Below are positions 11,356 through 22,975 of a stretch of 64,000 nucleotides of DNA, piece after piece. The notes beneath the pieces were generated by a model, which searched no databases, had not been told where the DNA came from, and saw only the letters and a program-made list of their open reading frames with translations. Source of the DNA: Tolypocladium sp. Sup5 PDA-1 (Eukaryota; Ascomycota; Sordariomycetes; Hypocreales; Ophiocordycipitaceae). The DNA lies in NCBI GenBank assembly GCA_000750105.3, contig JPHH03000050.1:62001-126000 (forward strand), in the 5' to 3' direction. Made by a program: the position numbers and the translations under genes. Positions within the stretch are counted from its first letter, which is position 1; every line of letters begins with the position of its first letter.

Positions 11356-11683
11356 GTGCCGCCCCCCAGACGAGGCCGGCCAGGGACTGCGAGGCCCGGC
11401 CCGGGGTCGGCCGCGTGGGGCGGAGTACATGAGGCTAATGTATGTAAGAAAGGGAAAGGGAAACGAGATGTCAACTTGCAAGTGTGCTTGTGGATTGGGC
11501 AAGGCCAACTGCTCGTCATTTGACAAGGTATTTGGGGATGCGTTTCAACGTGCTCAACTCGTCCACACCGGCTCTGGCCCCACGCCGAGGCCCCGATCTC
11601 GCGGTGATTCATGCAGATGGGATTGGCATTGCCAAGGGCAGGCATTGCCATGTGGAGTGTTGTAACCCATAAACTCGCAGCTT

Positions 11684-11719
11684 TGTAACTTGCAACTTGT
11701 AACTTGCAACTTGTAACCC
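11684..11719. repeat. 14-bp tandem repeat
   Basis: Two full copies of TGTAACTTGCAACT and a partial third. Each unit is itself an imperfect inverted pair (GTAACTT/GCAACTT). Confidence 0.85.
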
Positions 11720-11781
11720 GCGAGAGGGAACTGGACATTTGCAGTCTATCCGTATGTACGACGCGAGATCCAGCCCCCCAT

Positions 11782-11835
11782 ATCAGCGGGCCATCAGCGG
11801 GCCATCAGCGGGCCATAGCGGGCCATCAGCGGGCC
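11782..11835. repeat. 11-bp tandem repeat
   Basis: Five copies of ATCAGCGGGCC; the fourth lacks one base (ATAGCGGGCC). Non-coding context. Confidence 0.9.
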
Positions 11836-13097
11836 CCCATGTCCATGTGCGCCGCCGGCGGGACGGGGAGGCGAGATAAGGCCCCCGGCGCGGCCTGGCC
11901 TTGCGTTTGATGGCCGGTGCATTCATTACGTCGGCGTTACGACCGTGGGACTTTTTATTACTATCGCAGATTGAGGCTCTGCCTGATAACAGAGTCGAGC
12001 TTTATGCGCAAAGTATTTCTCCCTGTCATCGATTGTCTCCGACACGAACTGGCTGTGCTTCTCCAACGTCGAGGCAGCGAGCGGCGACCTCCGACGCCGC
12101 CAGATTGGACTACATCCCATCCCGTCCCAGCAGCCGCGCCCTGTCCCAATTGATCGTCACCAGCTGCTACACACGCACGCGCTATCATTCCATGCGCCGC
12201 TCCTGATCGCGGAGGAAGGTGTTGGCCCGAGAGATTGGCGAGTGTGTCGCAGGTCTTCTCCAAATCTGCCAGCAGCGGCGATCGCCGACGGTAGGAATGA
12301 GGGCACATCCTGAACATCTGGCGACGATATCTGATTGCTGGACCGAGGCTCGAGAGGGATAGATGTGTCTGCGCGCAATCGTTTCCTTTATCTTTCATTT
12401 CTTGTTTCTCTCTCGTTTAATTCTGGTTCATGTGTATGTGTCACCGATCAGCAGGTCCGGTGACTCCCGCGACATGCGAGGTCGGCCAGCAATGGATGTT
12501 TGAACTGCTGCTGGAGAATGTATGGAGAGCTGGCGTCATGCTTGCGGTATCAACTCATCTGCTCCGGCTTCATATCATTGCAGTAGCATCACCCAGGGTA
12601 GGCTGAATGACAATCGACCTCTAGCCTTCTGGACGTCCTGTACACGGACGAATTCTTCACGCTGAGAATCTACGCTCAGTGTCTTCATCTCCAGAAGATC
12701 CGATATCTCAGTCCAAATCCTCTGCCCAATAAACAGTCCCTCCATATTGGATTAGCCCCAACGCAACTCAACCATGAATTACCCCCCTCCGCACCCTCGC
12801 AACCCGTCCGGGCAGGCATACGCCACGGCCCATCCATCGCTGCTGCCGAAGGAACCTTTTCAGTGCCTCGCATCGGAGAAGGCCGTGATATTGAAAACTC
12901 CGTGCACGTGTATCTTGCGTCCGAGGGAGCCAACAGCGGTCTGTCTGGTGTCGACGCGCCATCTGCTTCTAGGTCCAAGTGCATGTGGCCGTGGGGCGTA
13001 ATTAAGCATGATGTTCTGCAGGCGGGAGGGAAGCACGGAGCGGGTTGCGGTGCAGACTGGGTGGCTACGGGATGGGCGGCCTGGGCCAACGGTTATA

Positions 13098-13655
13098 TTA
13101 AACCTCCCGGCAGCACTGGGGATATTGGCAATATTCCGACTGCACGGGACGAAGCCGCCGCAGCCGCTTGTCAAAACTCGGGAAACGGACGGGCTGGAGC
13201 ACGTTGTCACAGTAGCCGGTCGAGTTGCCAAAGAAGAGCTGCCATGATCAGAGATTCCTCATACTTCCAGGGAGCATTCATGTTTCCAAAATGCTATCCC
13301 TCGACTCCCAACGGGCCAACATCCGTACCAACCCTAGGCCTTATGGCAGACCAAACCAGGCTCCTCCCCGGTGCAGCATCCCGTAGTGAGAACCCGAAGG
13401 CAGCACTCTCTATCAAACTCCGTAACACTAGCCGCCGGCGGGTCAACTGTACGAAATTAATACCGAGCTCTCGGAGAGGAGCTGGTTGTGAATACTCACG
13501 CAGGCCGGGCAGTAGAAGTCTGTAGCGCCGTGGCGGCGGCACGCAGGCTTCTCGTCGGGCTTGCACACGTCTGCTGCGCGGGCGTCGAGCTGTGAGGGAG
13601 TAGCTAGAGCCACGGCGGCTGCTGCAGCGAGGGCAATGGGTCTGGTGGCTGGCAT
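13098..13655 (-). CDS. Putative small cysteine-rich secreted protein (8 Cys), two exons
   Basis: Proposed exons 13655-13500 and 13238-13098 on the minus strand give 98 residues. Exon 1 starts MPATRPIALAAAAAVALA, a convincing signal peptide, and continues into a mature part opening AADVCKPDEKPAC and ending FYCPAC at a GTGAGT donor in phase 0. The next plausible acceptor in phase (TCATGGCAG, preceded by CTGAT) opens LFFGNSTGYCDNV and ends EYCQYPQCCREV before a TAA. This gives four cysteines per exon, eight in all, with one N-glycosylation site. A TATATAAG box lies about 100 bp upstream of the start. Exon 1 is well supported. Exon 2 depends on a rather long intron (about 260 nt), and its middle is arginine-rich, so it is less certain. 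An upstream in-frame ATG at 13676 is possible. No known family was recognised; small secreted cysteine-rich proteins of fungi include effectors and antimicrobial proteins, but nothing here fixes the role. Confidence 0.5.
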
Positions 13656-13756
13656 GTTGTTTAGTGTATTGGACAATAAGATGCAGATGTCTCCTTGCTC
13701 AGAGTATATGAGATGCGTGCTTGGAAAGGCATCTCATTGTAAGAGATGACGGGAGC

Positions 13757-13764
13757 TTATATAT
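13757..13764 (-). promoter_or_regulatory. TATA box of the small cysteine-rich gene
   Basis: TATATAAG on the minus strand, about 100 bp upstream of the proposed ATG at 13655, a normal position for a regulated fungal promoter. Confidence 0.6.
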
Positions 13765-14621
13765 GTTATCAAGGCTCAACTCAGCTGTGACCTGACTGTC
13801 TAGGATAGCAGTCCTCATATCACTATGCAGTCGTAAATCTCACAAGTGGACCGACCGAGCACACATGAATCAGCTGTCTCTCCTCGAATATCTTCGTCTA
13901 ACCCGAATTCACCATCATTACCGTATATTTCCAGAGCCGAAACGGGGCAATAGGTCCTATCCCTCAACTCGTTTCATGAGTACGCAAAACGACACACGCA
14001 GAAGCAAGTCTTACAGAATACCAAAAGCAACGGTAGGGATCGAGGCGTCATCAGGCACCATCGTGCAGTTGGTTCGAGCAAGAAAACTGCGGGACGGGGT
14101 GCGGATCCCGCCCTTGAGAACGCACATGATGACATGCAACCCTTGAATCGTCGGTTATAGTTCATAATCTATGCCTCCACACGAAAAGGCGGCTCAGGCC
14201 GCCGAGGACCAGGAACAGAGACAAGAGTGGTGCCCACGCAAGCAGGCAACTCGTGAGAATGACTATCCCGATATCTGTCGGGCATTAACACGGCGCGGCG
14301 CAGGCGACGTGGAGGTCCTCACAACCACCTCGTCGCCTTCTCAGTATTGTCACGTCTCCTCATTAGAGCACTTGCTTCAACGCAAACAACACGTGCTCGT
14401 GGAAACAGTTCACCGTCAACAAAAGTGTACAATTTTGCGCCGCGCTGATCCCCAGCCCGTTCCCTTCCATCTCCTGTCCCGTCCGGGACGAATAGATCCA
14501 CGACTAGTGTCGATGCCCTCTACTTTAAATACATTTATGGTTCTTCCAGCAGCAGATGCACGCCCAAGCGTGGCGTTCTGCGCACACAACCTCGCCAAGG
14601 ACCAAGCATTGATAGTTGCCA
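13765..14621. other. Intergenic, no supported gene
   Basis: This holds the upstream flank of the small cysteine-rich gene and the 3' flank of CET1. A 188-codon plus-strand ORF at 14171-14737 overlaps the last CET1 exon in antisense and is not called. Confidence 0.55.
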
Positions 14622-17317
14622 TCAGGAAAACTCTCTGGCCTTTCTGGCCAGCACCCGCACGTTGTCCAGCAAGCCCTCCACGAGCTCTTGGTATCGGTGG
14701 ACGCCGCCGCTCATTGCCTTTGCGCCCTGGTCGATGACGATGCCCGGGGCCAACTCGATTTCGAGCTCGTGTTCTTTTTCGACTCGTTGTGAATTCTGTG
14801 TCAGGTCAGCATATGGTTGCAAGCCCACGGCGAGGGGGTAAGAGCGGAACTCACACCCGGCCCGGAGACGGTTTGCGTGACTTGGGTCAAGTCAATCTGG
14901 TAATGGCCTTGGGTGTAGCTCAGCCGATCCTTGTTGCGATCGGGCTGCTTGTCGGCGTGGCCAGCCACCTGCTCCAACTCCTCCACTGGGCCGTCCCAGG
15001 TCATTTCGAGGTTGATGCTGAGCCGGCAGTCCATCGGGCACGAGGGCATGTGCACGTCAATGTCGGCGACTCGGGCCTTGACGATCTTGTTGAGAACCTC
15101 TCGCGTCTTCTGGTCGTACGTCACCCTCGCCCGGACATTCCTGCCGCGGGCCCCAAGTCTGGAGCGCATGCATCCAGGGAGGCGGGCCTGCAGGTCGGGA
15201 GGCAGGTCGAAGAAGCGGTCGATTTCTCGCCTGTGCTTGTAGTGCACTTGAACCCTGGCGACTCCGCTGTTGGGCGCACGCGGATCGGTCTGGATGACAA
15301 TTTGGTTCAGGAATTCGTTGAATGCTTTGTGGTGTGCCTGGACAGTAAACCATCAGCGAACAATGCCTTGACTACAACAAGAATATGGTCTTACCTCGGT
15401 CATGCTGCTCCGAAAGGCAACCCGGCCAGTGTCGTGCAGGACACACTCCGAGTCCAGGAGCCTGTCTACCCGGCAGTTGGTGTCCTTGTCAATCAGGGTC
15501 CCCAGCTTCGCCTCAATCTCAAACTGTATGCCGCGGCTGGCAATCTCTTTGAAGTCGGGATTGTTGACGACGTGGATAAAGACAAAGTCGGCGATCGTCT
15601 TGGAGATTTCCTCGTACGGCTTAACACCAGTAATACTAGCCTCCCAGGGCCCCAGGATGTCCTGCGGGCCTGGCTCTGGCGTGGGTTGGGCGGAAGTTTG
15701 GTTGGCGGCACCGCTGGGTTGAGCCCGAGCCGCTTCTGGGGATGGATGGCGGCTGGATCGCTCCGTCTTCACGCCGCTGTCAGACTTCCCGTTGGTGTGG
15801 TTATGGGCATGCGCGCGCTTCGAGAGGACATAGTTGGCGTGGTTGGGCATCCTGTTGCCCAGGGTACGAGCGCTCTCTGCCCAGACAGGCGGTTGCGGGC
15901 GACAGGTGCGGTTCTTCCTGGGAGCGACAGGCGATGCAGACTTTTGGGCACGAGCTGCGTACCCGCCATTCACTTCGCCAGGCGGAGGCCGAACCTCTCT
16001 GTTCTCCAGCTCCCCGGGGCTCATGCTGCGGTCTTCCAGCTTCCGCTTCGCAGGCGTCACCGCGTGATCCATATCGACGGCCATGTTCTGGACGACGGGA
16101 GCGGGTCTCCTCTCGGTTTCGGTAGACACGGCCAGCGATGGTCGCTCGGAGTTGCTCGCCAGGGAGGCCACTCGCGTCCTGGGACTAACGGACAGGCTAT
16201 GTTCTCGCTCGTGATGCGACCTCGGACGGTGGGCGTCGGATGCTGGTGATTCGTACGAACTGCGGGCGCTCGACATGCGTTGAACAGCGGGTGGGGGGGG
16301 TGGATGGCTTGGCGAGACCTGCTGTTGCACGGACTGCGCGTTGCCCGTGGCAGATATTCTGTGCTGGTAGGGGCTCGGGGGTTGGGGGAATCCGCCGTGG
16401 CCAGCAGACTGCCTGGGGCCAGCCGAGTGCGGTGGGCCGAGAGGCGTAGGAGGTTGCGAGAGCTGACGGGTATATTCAGCACCGGCAACATCCGCAGCAG
16501 AGGGAGGCGGCCGCGACGCGACTACGGGACTACCGTGGACATGAGGCGGCCCAAACTGATGCTGACTATGTGCTGAGGTCGGGGTCGGTGTGGAGTGGGT
16601 GGACTGAGACCGCTGGTGGAGGTACGGGTGCGAGGACGAGGAGCCGCCTGGCGTGCCCACGGGGGGTGTCTGTGGGACTGGATGTTGCTGCTGCTGTTGC
16701 TGCTGCTGCTGTTGCACGTAAGCTCCCGGGCCATGCGACACGACGCCATGCGAGTGGCTATCCCGTCTTTGGCGTTGCTGCTGCGCCTGGAGTTGTTGCT
16801 GCTGCTGCTGCACCTGCTGCTGGTAATGGCCCGGCGGATATTGATGTCGCTGGCTGGGGCTCGTCATCTCCTGTGGAGGAGCCTGCGCCGTGGGAAACGG
16901 ATATCCGGCCGTGCTCCCCCCCGGGGCGTTGGTCGGCGTCGAGATCGGTCGGTACGGCGACTGCACCGGACCGGACATGGAGCCCGGAGACCGGGCATCG
17001 TGGAACGAGTTGGTGGGCTGTAGCGGAGGCGGCGGCGGTGGCGGCGCGGCGCGGGCCGGAGGGTACTGGCCCGGAGCCTGGTACGGCGACGGCGGCAGAT
17101 AGGCGGCGCCTGGATGCTGTTGAGGATGGTGAGGATAGTCTTGGGTCATGGGCTTGCCGGGCGACGGGTGCGGCGGTGGTTGGGCGTAATCACGATAGCC
17201 GTATTGGGCAGGGCTCGGGGCCGGACGAGGCTGACGCTGCTGCTGAGGCGTGGTTTGAGCCTTGGGAGGCGCGCGGTCGCCGTTGTCAGACGTGTTGAGG
17301 ACCGAACGCAGATCCAT
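14622..17317 (-). CDS. CET1: mRNA-capping enzyme beta subunit, polynucleotide 5'-triphosphatase
   Basis: Three exons on the minus strand, 17317-15395, 15337-14855 and 14795-14622, give 859 residues. Introns of 57 and 59 nt have GTAAGA/GTGAGT donors and CCAG/ACAG ends, and the joins read MTE-AHHKAFNEF and SGPG-NSQRVEKEHE. The catalytic tunnel domain fills the last 320 residues or so. Metal-binding motif A is FEIEAKLGTL, the central strands include RARVTYDQK and CRLSINLEMTW, and motif C is KEHELEIEL. Known: Cet1-type enzymes are metal-dependent and remove the gamma phosphate of nascent mRNA in the nucleus, handing the end to the guanylyltransferase; they are unrelated to the animal enzyme. The first 540 residues or so are a Pro/Gln/Ser-rich, presumably disordered extension with polyglutamine runs. 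The segment RPPPGEVNGGYAARAQKSAS leads to a basic Lys/Arg-rich stretch that may hold a nuclear signal or guanylyltransferase contact. Confidence 0.92.
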
Positions 17318-18439
17318 GGCTGTCGTCGCGGGCCTCTGGACCGTGATGGAGCGTTTGCGGCGTCGTTGGGCCCGCGTTTGCGCAGTGTCGTGCCGCGATG
17401 CCGCCGTCGATGGGCAGCGGATGGCTCGCGTCGCTTCGGTCCCGTCTCCGCGGCGTCGGTACGGGTGCGGTGGCAGGGCGATGGGGTCCGATCAGATGGA
17501 CGTCGGGCTCGCAGCAGACGCACTGGTAGTCGAAGTCGGGGATTCGCCGTCGCAGTCGCAAACGGACATTGTCGCGCCGGCACGCAATCAGACGTCGCGA
17601 GGTCCACGACGAGGGGTCGGTCGGCGGGCTGCGAGGCGAATTGGGCGGCGCGCGCGACGAGGAGTGGACTGAGGTGCGTCTAGACGACCATCCAGCGCAT
17701 CGCGGCACGATGGCAGGAGACACGGCGCGCGAATTGCCTGGTGCGGGCTGGGGACGGTCGAGGGCGAGGGATGGACAGAGGCTCGGTGAGGCGTAGTGAT
17801 GGGATGGGATGGGATGGTCTGGTCTGAGCTGGCATGAGGACAGATGGGGGATCGGATTGCGCCAGGACACCTTTTTTTTTTTGGGGCCTCAGAGTCCACC
17901 GATTCGAAGCTACCCTAGGTAGGGACGCGACAGACGACAGATACACGAGGAACAGCCACCAAGCGCGACCAGTAACAGGCGGAAATTAATTAATGGAGGA
18001 TGGGCAATGGACAAAAGTGATGCATCGATATCAAGGCGCTCTCCCCAGGGGACACTATCGCGCTTACAGAGTCTCTGTGGCCGCTCACCTTCATCTCCCC
18101 GTTTGCTTCCAACAAGTCGTCCCATCCCTTGCCTCGGGCGTTTCGATTCACACAGAAGAAGAAACCATTCCCTGCTCTTCATCGTTGGATCTGTGCCGCC
18201 GCATGCTGCCATCCGTTTGCTTGTCCTCCCGTGCCAATGTACACTCATGACAACCCAAAGAAACATTTGCAACTCGGAGACCCATGCCTATAGCAAGCTG
18301 TGGTTGGGTGCCGTAGAGGAAGTTTGAACAAAGCACATGGGCACTGAAATCAACCGCCGGACTGTTGAGAGCCAGCCATTTACGGGGGAAAAAATGTAGA
18401 CATTAAAAAGAAGTATTAAAAACTATAAAAAAAAACAGA
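17318..18439. other. Intergenic, CET1 upstream region
   Basis: This holds the CET1 promoter and leader. A 12-13 base T run lies near 17870-17882. The stretch 18390-18440 is AT-rich and includes the tRNA terminator. ORFs on both strands lack recognisable protein character. Confidence 0.55.
18427..18435 (-). terminator. RNA polymerase III terminator of tRNA-Asn
   Basis: A run of nine T on the minus strand begins 4 bases after the tRNA 3' end. Confidence 0.85.
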
Positions 18440-18513
18440 CTCCTCCGGAAAGGCTTGAACTTTCAACCTCCCGATTAACAGTCGGACGCGCTAGCCAATT
18501 GCGCCACGGGGGA
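18440..18513 (-). tRNA. tRNA-Asn (anticodon GTT), intronless
   Basis: 74 nt on the minus strand. The anticodon arm is TCCGA-CTGTTAA-TCGGG with GTT in the loop. The D-stem is GCGC/GCGC, the T-arm is GAAAG-TTCAAGC-CTTTC, the discriminator is G, and a T9 terminator follows. These fit cytosolic tRNA-Asn. The acceptor stem TCCCCCG/CGGAGGA pairs except for C4:A69 (18510 with 18444), where a normal copy would have T4. This suggests either a tolerated mismatch or a decaying gene copy. No CCA is encoded, as expected in a eukaryote. Confidence 0.93.
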
Positions 18514-18937
18514 AGGTACTGTGGCGGAAGCGCCTGCTATCTAGGTATAGATATCATAGTTAACTACGGAGTTCTCCTACGGGATAATGCCGACGTAGCT
18601 GTCACGTGAGCCACCGGCCGTTCTATGACGTTGGCCCGTGCGCCCGCGCATTCGAGGTACGTACCGCCAAGGCAGGCAGAGCTGTGCCTGACGTGGAACT
18701 CGTGCCTGGTCCATTCTGACATCCGCAAAACAACCAACCTACCCATCACCATCACCTCTCTCCCAATCCCTGTACAACAGCATCGTCACTCTATTCTCTG
18801 GGCTCTCCTCCGCCCTGCACTGCTGATAAAGCTCCCCGGCGAGCTTCCTCACCCTCCTGCCCCGACTTGCGCAGGCCGCTGCATCCTCCCCTGCCGCCCC
18901 CCAAGCTCCCTCCGTCGCCCTCCGAGTCGCCCTCACG
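18514..18937. other. RPN2 promoter region
   Basis: The gap between the tRNA and the RPN2 start. It has a CACGTG E-box at 18603-18608. The proteasome control element GGTGGCAAA was looked for and not seen on either strand here. No other feature. Confidence 0.5.
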
Positions 18938-21900
18938 ATGCCTGGCTTGGTGTCGGCAACAGGCGTCTTGGCCTTTCTCGCCGACGAGGAGCCCGAGCTC
19001 AAGGTGTTTGCCCTGCAGACGCTCAACGATGACATTGACACCGTCTGGACCGAGGTGGCCGGAGCGCTGAGCCAGATGTACGTGCGAACCTAGGCTGCTC
19101 TCCGTCGTCTGTCGCTGTGCAGAAGCTAACCATCGTGTGCCATCAGCGAGGCGCTGTACGAGGACGAGTCCTTTCCCGAGCGACAGCTGGCTGCTCTGGT
19201 CCTCGCCAAGGTCTACTACCATCTCCAGGCCTACAACGACAGCATGGTCTTTGCCCTCGCTGCCGGCGACCTCTTCAAGCTCGACGCCCCCGGCGAGTTC
19301 GAGGAGACAATCATCTCCAAGTGCGTCGACCAGTACATTGCCGCCACCGCTGCCAAACACGCCAAGCCCAAGGCCTCGAAGAACGCCGACCTGCCCGAGC
19401 TCACCACGACCTTTTCCAACGCCTCGGACGGCGCCGTCATGTCCCCGACGACGCCCTTTTCGCACACGACCCTGCCGCCCAAGTCGCTGCTCTCGCGAGC
19501 ATCCATCGACAACACTATACTCGACGCCACCTTCCAGCCTGTAACCAAGCAGGGGCGATCTGGCTCCATTGCACAGCTCCCTGACAAGGCCACTGAAGCC
19601 TCCCTGCAACGCGTTATCGAGCGCCTGTTTGAGAGCTGCCTCAAGCAGGGCCGCTACAGGCAGGTGGTTGGCATCGCTGTCGAGTCAAAGAACCTCGAGG
19701 TTCTGCGGCGCGTCATTAAGCGCGCCAGCGACGACGAGAAACACTCCAAGACGAAGCCCCAAGATGGCCTGCAAGGCCCGGCCGAGGAGCTGATGGAGTA
19801 TACGCTGGGCGTCTGCATGGACATTGTTCAAGAGCGAGGGTTCCGCACCGAGATCCTGCGCCTCATCCTCGACCTGCTAAACGACATACCGAACCCCGAC
19901 TACTTTGCCATTGCCCGGTGCGTCGTCTACCTCAACTCGGACGAGGAGGCGTCGCGCATGCTGCGAACCCTGGTCGACAACGGCGACCGCACGTCCATGG
20001 CCAACGCGTACCAGATTGCCTTTGACTTGTACGACAACGGCACGCAAGAGTTCCTGGGCAAGGTCCTCGCATCCTTGCCGTCTGGCAAGCTGCCTGAAAA
20101 GGACGAGTCTGCCGAGGGCGGCGACAAGGCCAAGGAGACGGAATCGCTTCTTGACAACCAGCAGGAGACGCCAGAGGACGAATTGTCCGAGGATGTCGTC
20201 AAGGTGTACCGCAACATCCGGTCGATTCTCGACGGATCCAAGACGATTCGCCTGAACCTCGAGTTCCTCTACCGCAACAACCACACCGACCTGAGCATTC
20301 TCAACAAGGTACGCGACAGCCTCGAGGGCCGCAACTCGATATTCCACACCGCCGTCACCTTCTGCAACGCCTTCATGAACCAAGGCACCACCAACGACAA
20401 GTTCTTCCGCGACAACCTCGACTGGCTGGGTAAGGCCGTCAACTGGTCCAAGTTCACCGCCACGGCTGCCCTTGGTGTGATCCACCGAGGAAACCTGTCG
20501 CAGTCTCGGAAGCTTCTCGAGCCCTACCTGCCCAGGCAGGGTGGCCTTGGCAGCGGCTCCATCTTCAGCCAGGGTGGTGCTCTGTACGCGTACGGCCTCA
20601 TCCACGCCAACCACGGCGCCGATGCCCTCGACTACCTCAAGACGCAGTTTAGCCAGGCCGAGGAGGAGGTTGTTCAGCACGGCGGCGCCCTCGGCTTGGG
20701 CATCGCCGGCATGGCGACGGGAGACAACGAGATTTTCGAGAAGCTCAAGGAGATTCTGTTCCAGGACTCGGCGCTCAACGGCGAGGCCGTCGGTCTGTCC
20801 ATGGGTCTCATCATGCTTGGCACCGGCAACGTCAAGGCGCTCGAGGACATGATTACGTATGCGCACGAGACGACGCACGAGAAGATTGTGCGTGGTGTCG
20901 CCATCGGCATGGCGCTCATCATGTACGGCCGTCAGGAGGGCGCCGATGTTTTGATCGAGGGCCTCTTGAACGACCCCGATCCCACGCTGCGGTACGGCGG
21001 CATCATGACGGTTGCCCTGGCCTACTGCGGCACGGGCAGCAACAAGGCGATCCGCAAGCTCCTCCACACTGCCGTCAGCGACGTCAACGACGACGTCCGC
21101 CGCATTGCCGTCATGAGCTTGGGCTTCATCCTCTTCCGTAAACCGGGAAGCGTGCCCCGCATGGTCGAGCTGCTGTCCGAGTCGTACAACCCGCACGTCC
21201 GGTACGGGTCTGCCATGGCTCTCGGCATCGCCTGCGCCGGCACCGGTCTCGACGAGGCCATCGACCTGCTGGAGCCGATGATGAAGGACCCCACGGACTT
21301 CGTCCGCCAGGGCGCGCTCATCTCCTTGGCCATGATCATGACGCAGCAAAACGAAGTCATGAACCCCAAGGTGTCGTCGATTCGAAAGACGCTGAAGAAG
21401 GTCGTGGGCGACCGCCACGAGGATGCCATGACCAAGTTCGGCGCGGCCCTCGCTCTCGGCATCATCGACGCCGGCGGCCGCAACTGCACGATTGGACTGC
21501 AGACGCAGACGGGAAACCTCAACATGGCTGGCATCGTCGGCATGGCCGTCTTCACCCAGTACTGGTACTGGTTCCCGTTCACCCACTTCCTGTCGCTGAG
21601 CTTCTCGCCCACGGCCATGATCGGCCTCGACCACGACCTGGAGATGCCTGACTTCAAGTTCCACTGCGCCACGCGGCAGAGCCTGTTTGACTACCCGCCC
21701 GAGCAGGAGGCCAAAGCTGAGGAGGGTCCGGCACTTATCGCGACTGCCATCCTGTCGACGACTGCCCAGGCCAAGCGGAGGGCTCAAAGAAAGGAGCGCG
21801 CTCAGCGACGAGAGAGCATGGACATTGACCCTGCGCTGACCAAGGGCGGCGACAAGATGGAGGTGGACGACGAGAAGAAAAAGGATGAGCCCAAGGAGGA

Positions 21901-22534
21901 GAAGAAGGAGGCCGAGGAAAAGGACGCCGCCTCCCCGGGCGACTCCAAGAAGAAGCCCGAGAAGGAGAAGGTGGGCTACGAGATTGAGAACATGAGCCGC
22001 GTCCTGCCTGGCCAGCTCAAGTATGTTAGCTTCCCAGCCGGCCGGTACAAGCCCGTCAAGAAGGTACAGTCGTCCCGTTCTCGCTGCTCCATTTTGCAGA
22101 TGCTAACCTTTTCAAAGCCAACGGGAGGCCCCCTGCTCCTCGACGACACCCAGCCCGACGAGCCCAAGTCGCTCCTCGAGGAGAAGCTCAAGAAGGTGAC
22201 GACGGAGCGCGCGCCGGTTGCCGGCCAGCAGAGCACCAGAGGCGGCGCCGGCGGCCGGTCTGGAGGGCAGTCGCGGTCGCTGCTCGAGGGCCTTGTGGAC
22301 CCAGCTCGCGCATCCACGGGCAACCCCGTCATGGACCAGCTACTGCGCAGCCAGGGCCGTTCGCCGTTTGCCGACCTGGACCCGCAGACCCCCGGTGGCG
22401 ACGGCGGCATCGGCTCGGGCGCGGCTGCGGCTGCGGGCGTGCTGACGGCGGTGGACGAGGACGCCGAGGGCGACGAGGAGGCCGAGGTGCCCGGGGAGTT
22501 TGAGTATTTCTCGAGCGGCGACGACGACGAGTAG
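18938..22534 (+). CDS. RPN2: 26S proteasome regulatory subunit RPN2 (PSMD1)
   Basis: Three exons, 18938-19077, 19147-22063 and 22118-22534, give 1157 residues. The start MPGLVSATGVLAFLADEEPE and the repeated proteasome/cyclosome units in the middle are typical. Those units include GALYAYGLIHANHG, GIAGMATGDNEIFEKL, GLSMGLIMLGTGN, GVAIGMALIMYGRQEGAD, VALAYCGTGSNKAI and AMALGIACAGTGLDEAID. The C-terminal part has an acidic/lysine-rich insert (KMEVDDEKKKDEPKEEKK), then ENMSRVLPGQLKYVSFP and an acidic tail ending FSSGDDDE. Known: Rpn2 is a large scaffold of the 19S base that carries Rpn13 near its C-terminus. The second intron (54 nt, GTACAG...CAAAG, with branch GCTAAC) is a multiple of three and has no stop. 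Skipping splicing would add 18 residues between KPVKK and PTGGP; removal gives the normal family sequence. The protein is slightly longer than the yeast one because of the insert and tail. Confidence 0.95.
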
Positions 22535-22975
22535 ACGGACGACCCGGTGGAGCTGTTTGTGTATCTGTTTTCATATGTACCAGTAGACATACTAGACGGT
22601 GCCGCTGGTCACGGAAGGGCGGGTGTACCGTAACTGTACTACAGACGAAGAGACAGTCAGGCGGAGACCTGGCGGTTGTAATTTTACGTGCTCATCAATG
22701 TGGGTGATCTGGTATGTTAAGTAGATGAGGAACTGATCGACTGGCGAGGTAAAGACTAGTATTGCTACCTAGTATCGTCTTTGGCCTCCCGTGTGTATCA
22801 AGGCAAAGCCAACCCGTACACTGTATCCGATGGCCATCCATCGTCTCTTTTTGATTCAAAACGCGACGCCAATGCAACGCAGGCCCCGAGTATACGGGTA
22901 CAGGGTAGTGAGTAAAATGAGTAATAGTACAAATAGATTATGCTGGGGGGAAGAGACGTGATGCAGTCAGGGGCA
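22535..22975. other. Intergenic between convergent RPN2 and sulfite oxidase
   Basis: 3' flanks of two convergent genes. No gene or clear repeat seen. Confidence 0.6.

Larger units (their letters stand above)
10258..13097. other. Long gene-poor interval with several short repeats
   Basis: About 2.8 kb between the permease start and the small cysteine-rich gene. It contains a TGC trinucleotide run, a 14-bp and an 11-bp tandem repeat (listed separately) and the GATA sites. ORFs on both strands, up to 262 codons, were inspected. Their predicted products are dominated by homopolymer or random-looking sequence, including a polyglutamine that is simply the TGC run read in reverse. None is called. 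Confidence 0.55.

Noticed and set aside
10813..11738. Minus-strand ORFs with a polyglutamine tract
   Set aside because: The glutamines are only the TGC microsatellite in reverse; flanks are not protein-like.
14789..16249. 486-codon plus-strand ORF opposite CET1
   Set aside because: It crosses CET1 introns and exons in antisense and has no family features.
18590..18937. Proteasome control element (PACE) in the RPN2 promoter
   Set aside because: No GGTGGCAAA or close variant on either strand in this stretch.
19877..21787. 636-codon minus-strand ORF opposite RPN2
   Set aside because: Antisense shadow of the PC repeats; its own repeats derive from RPN2.
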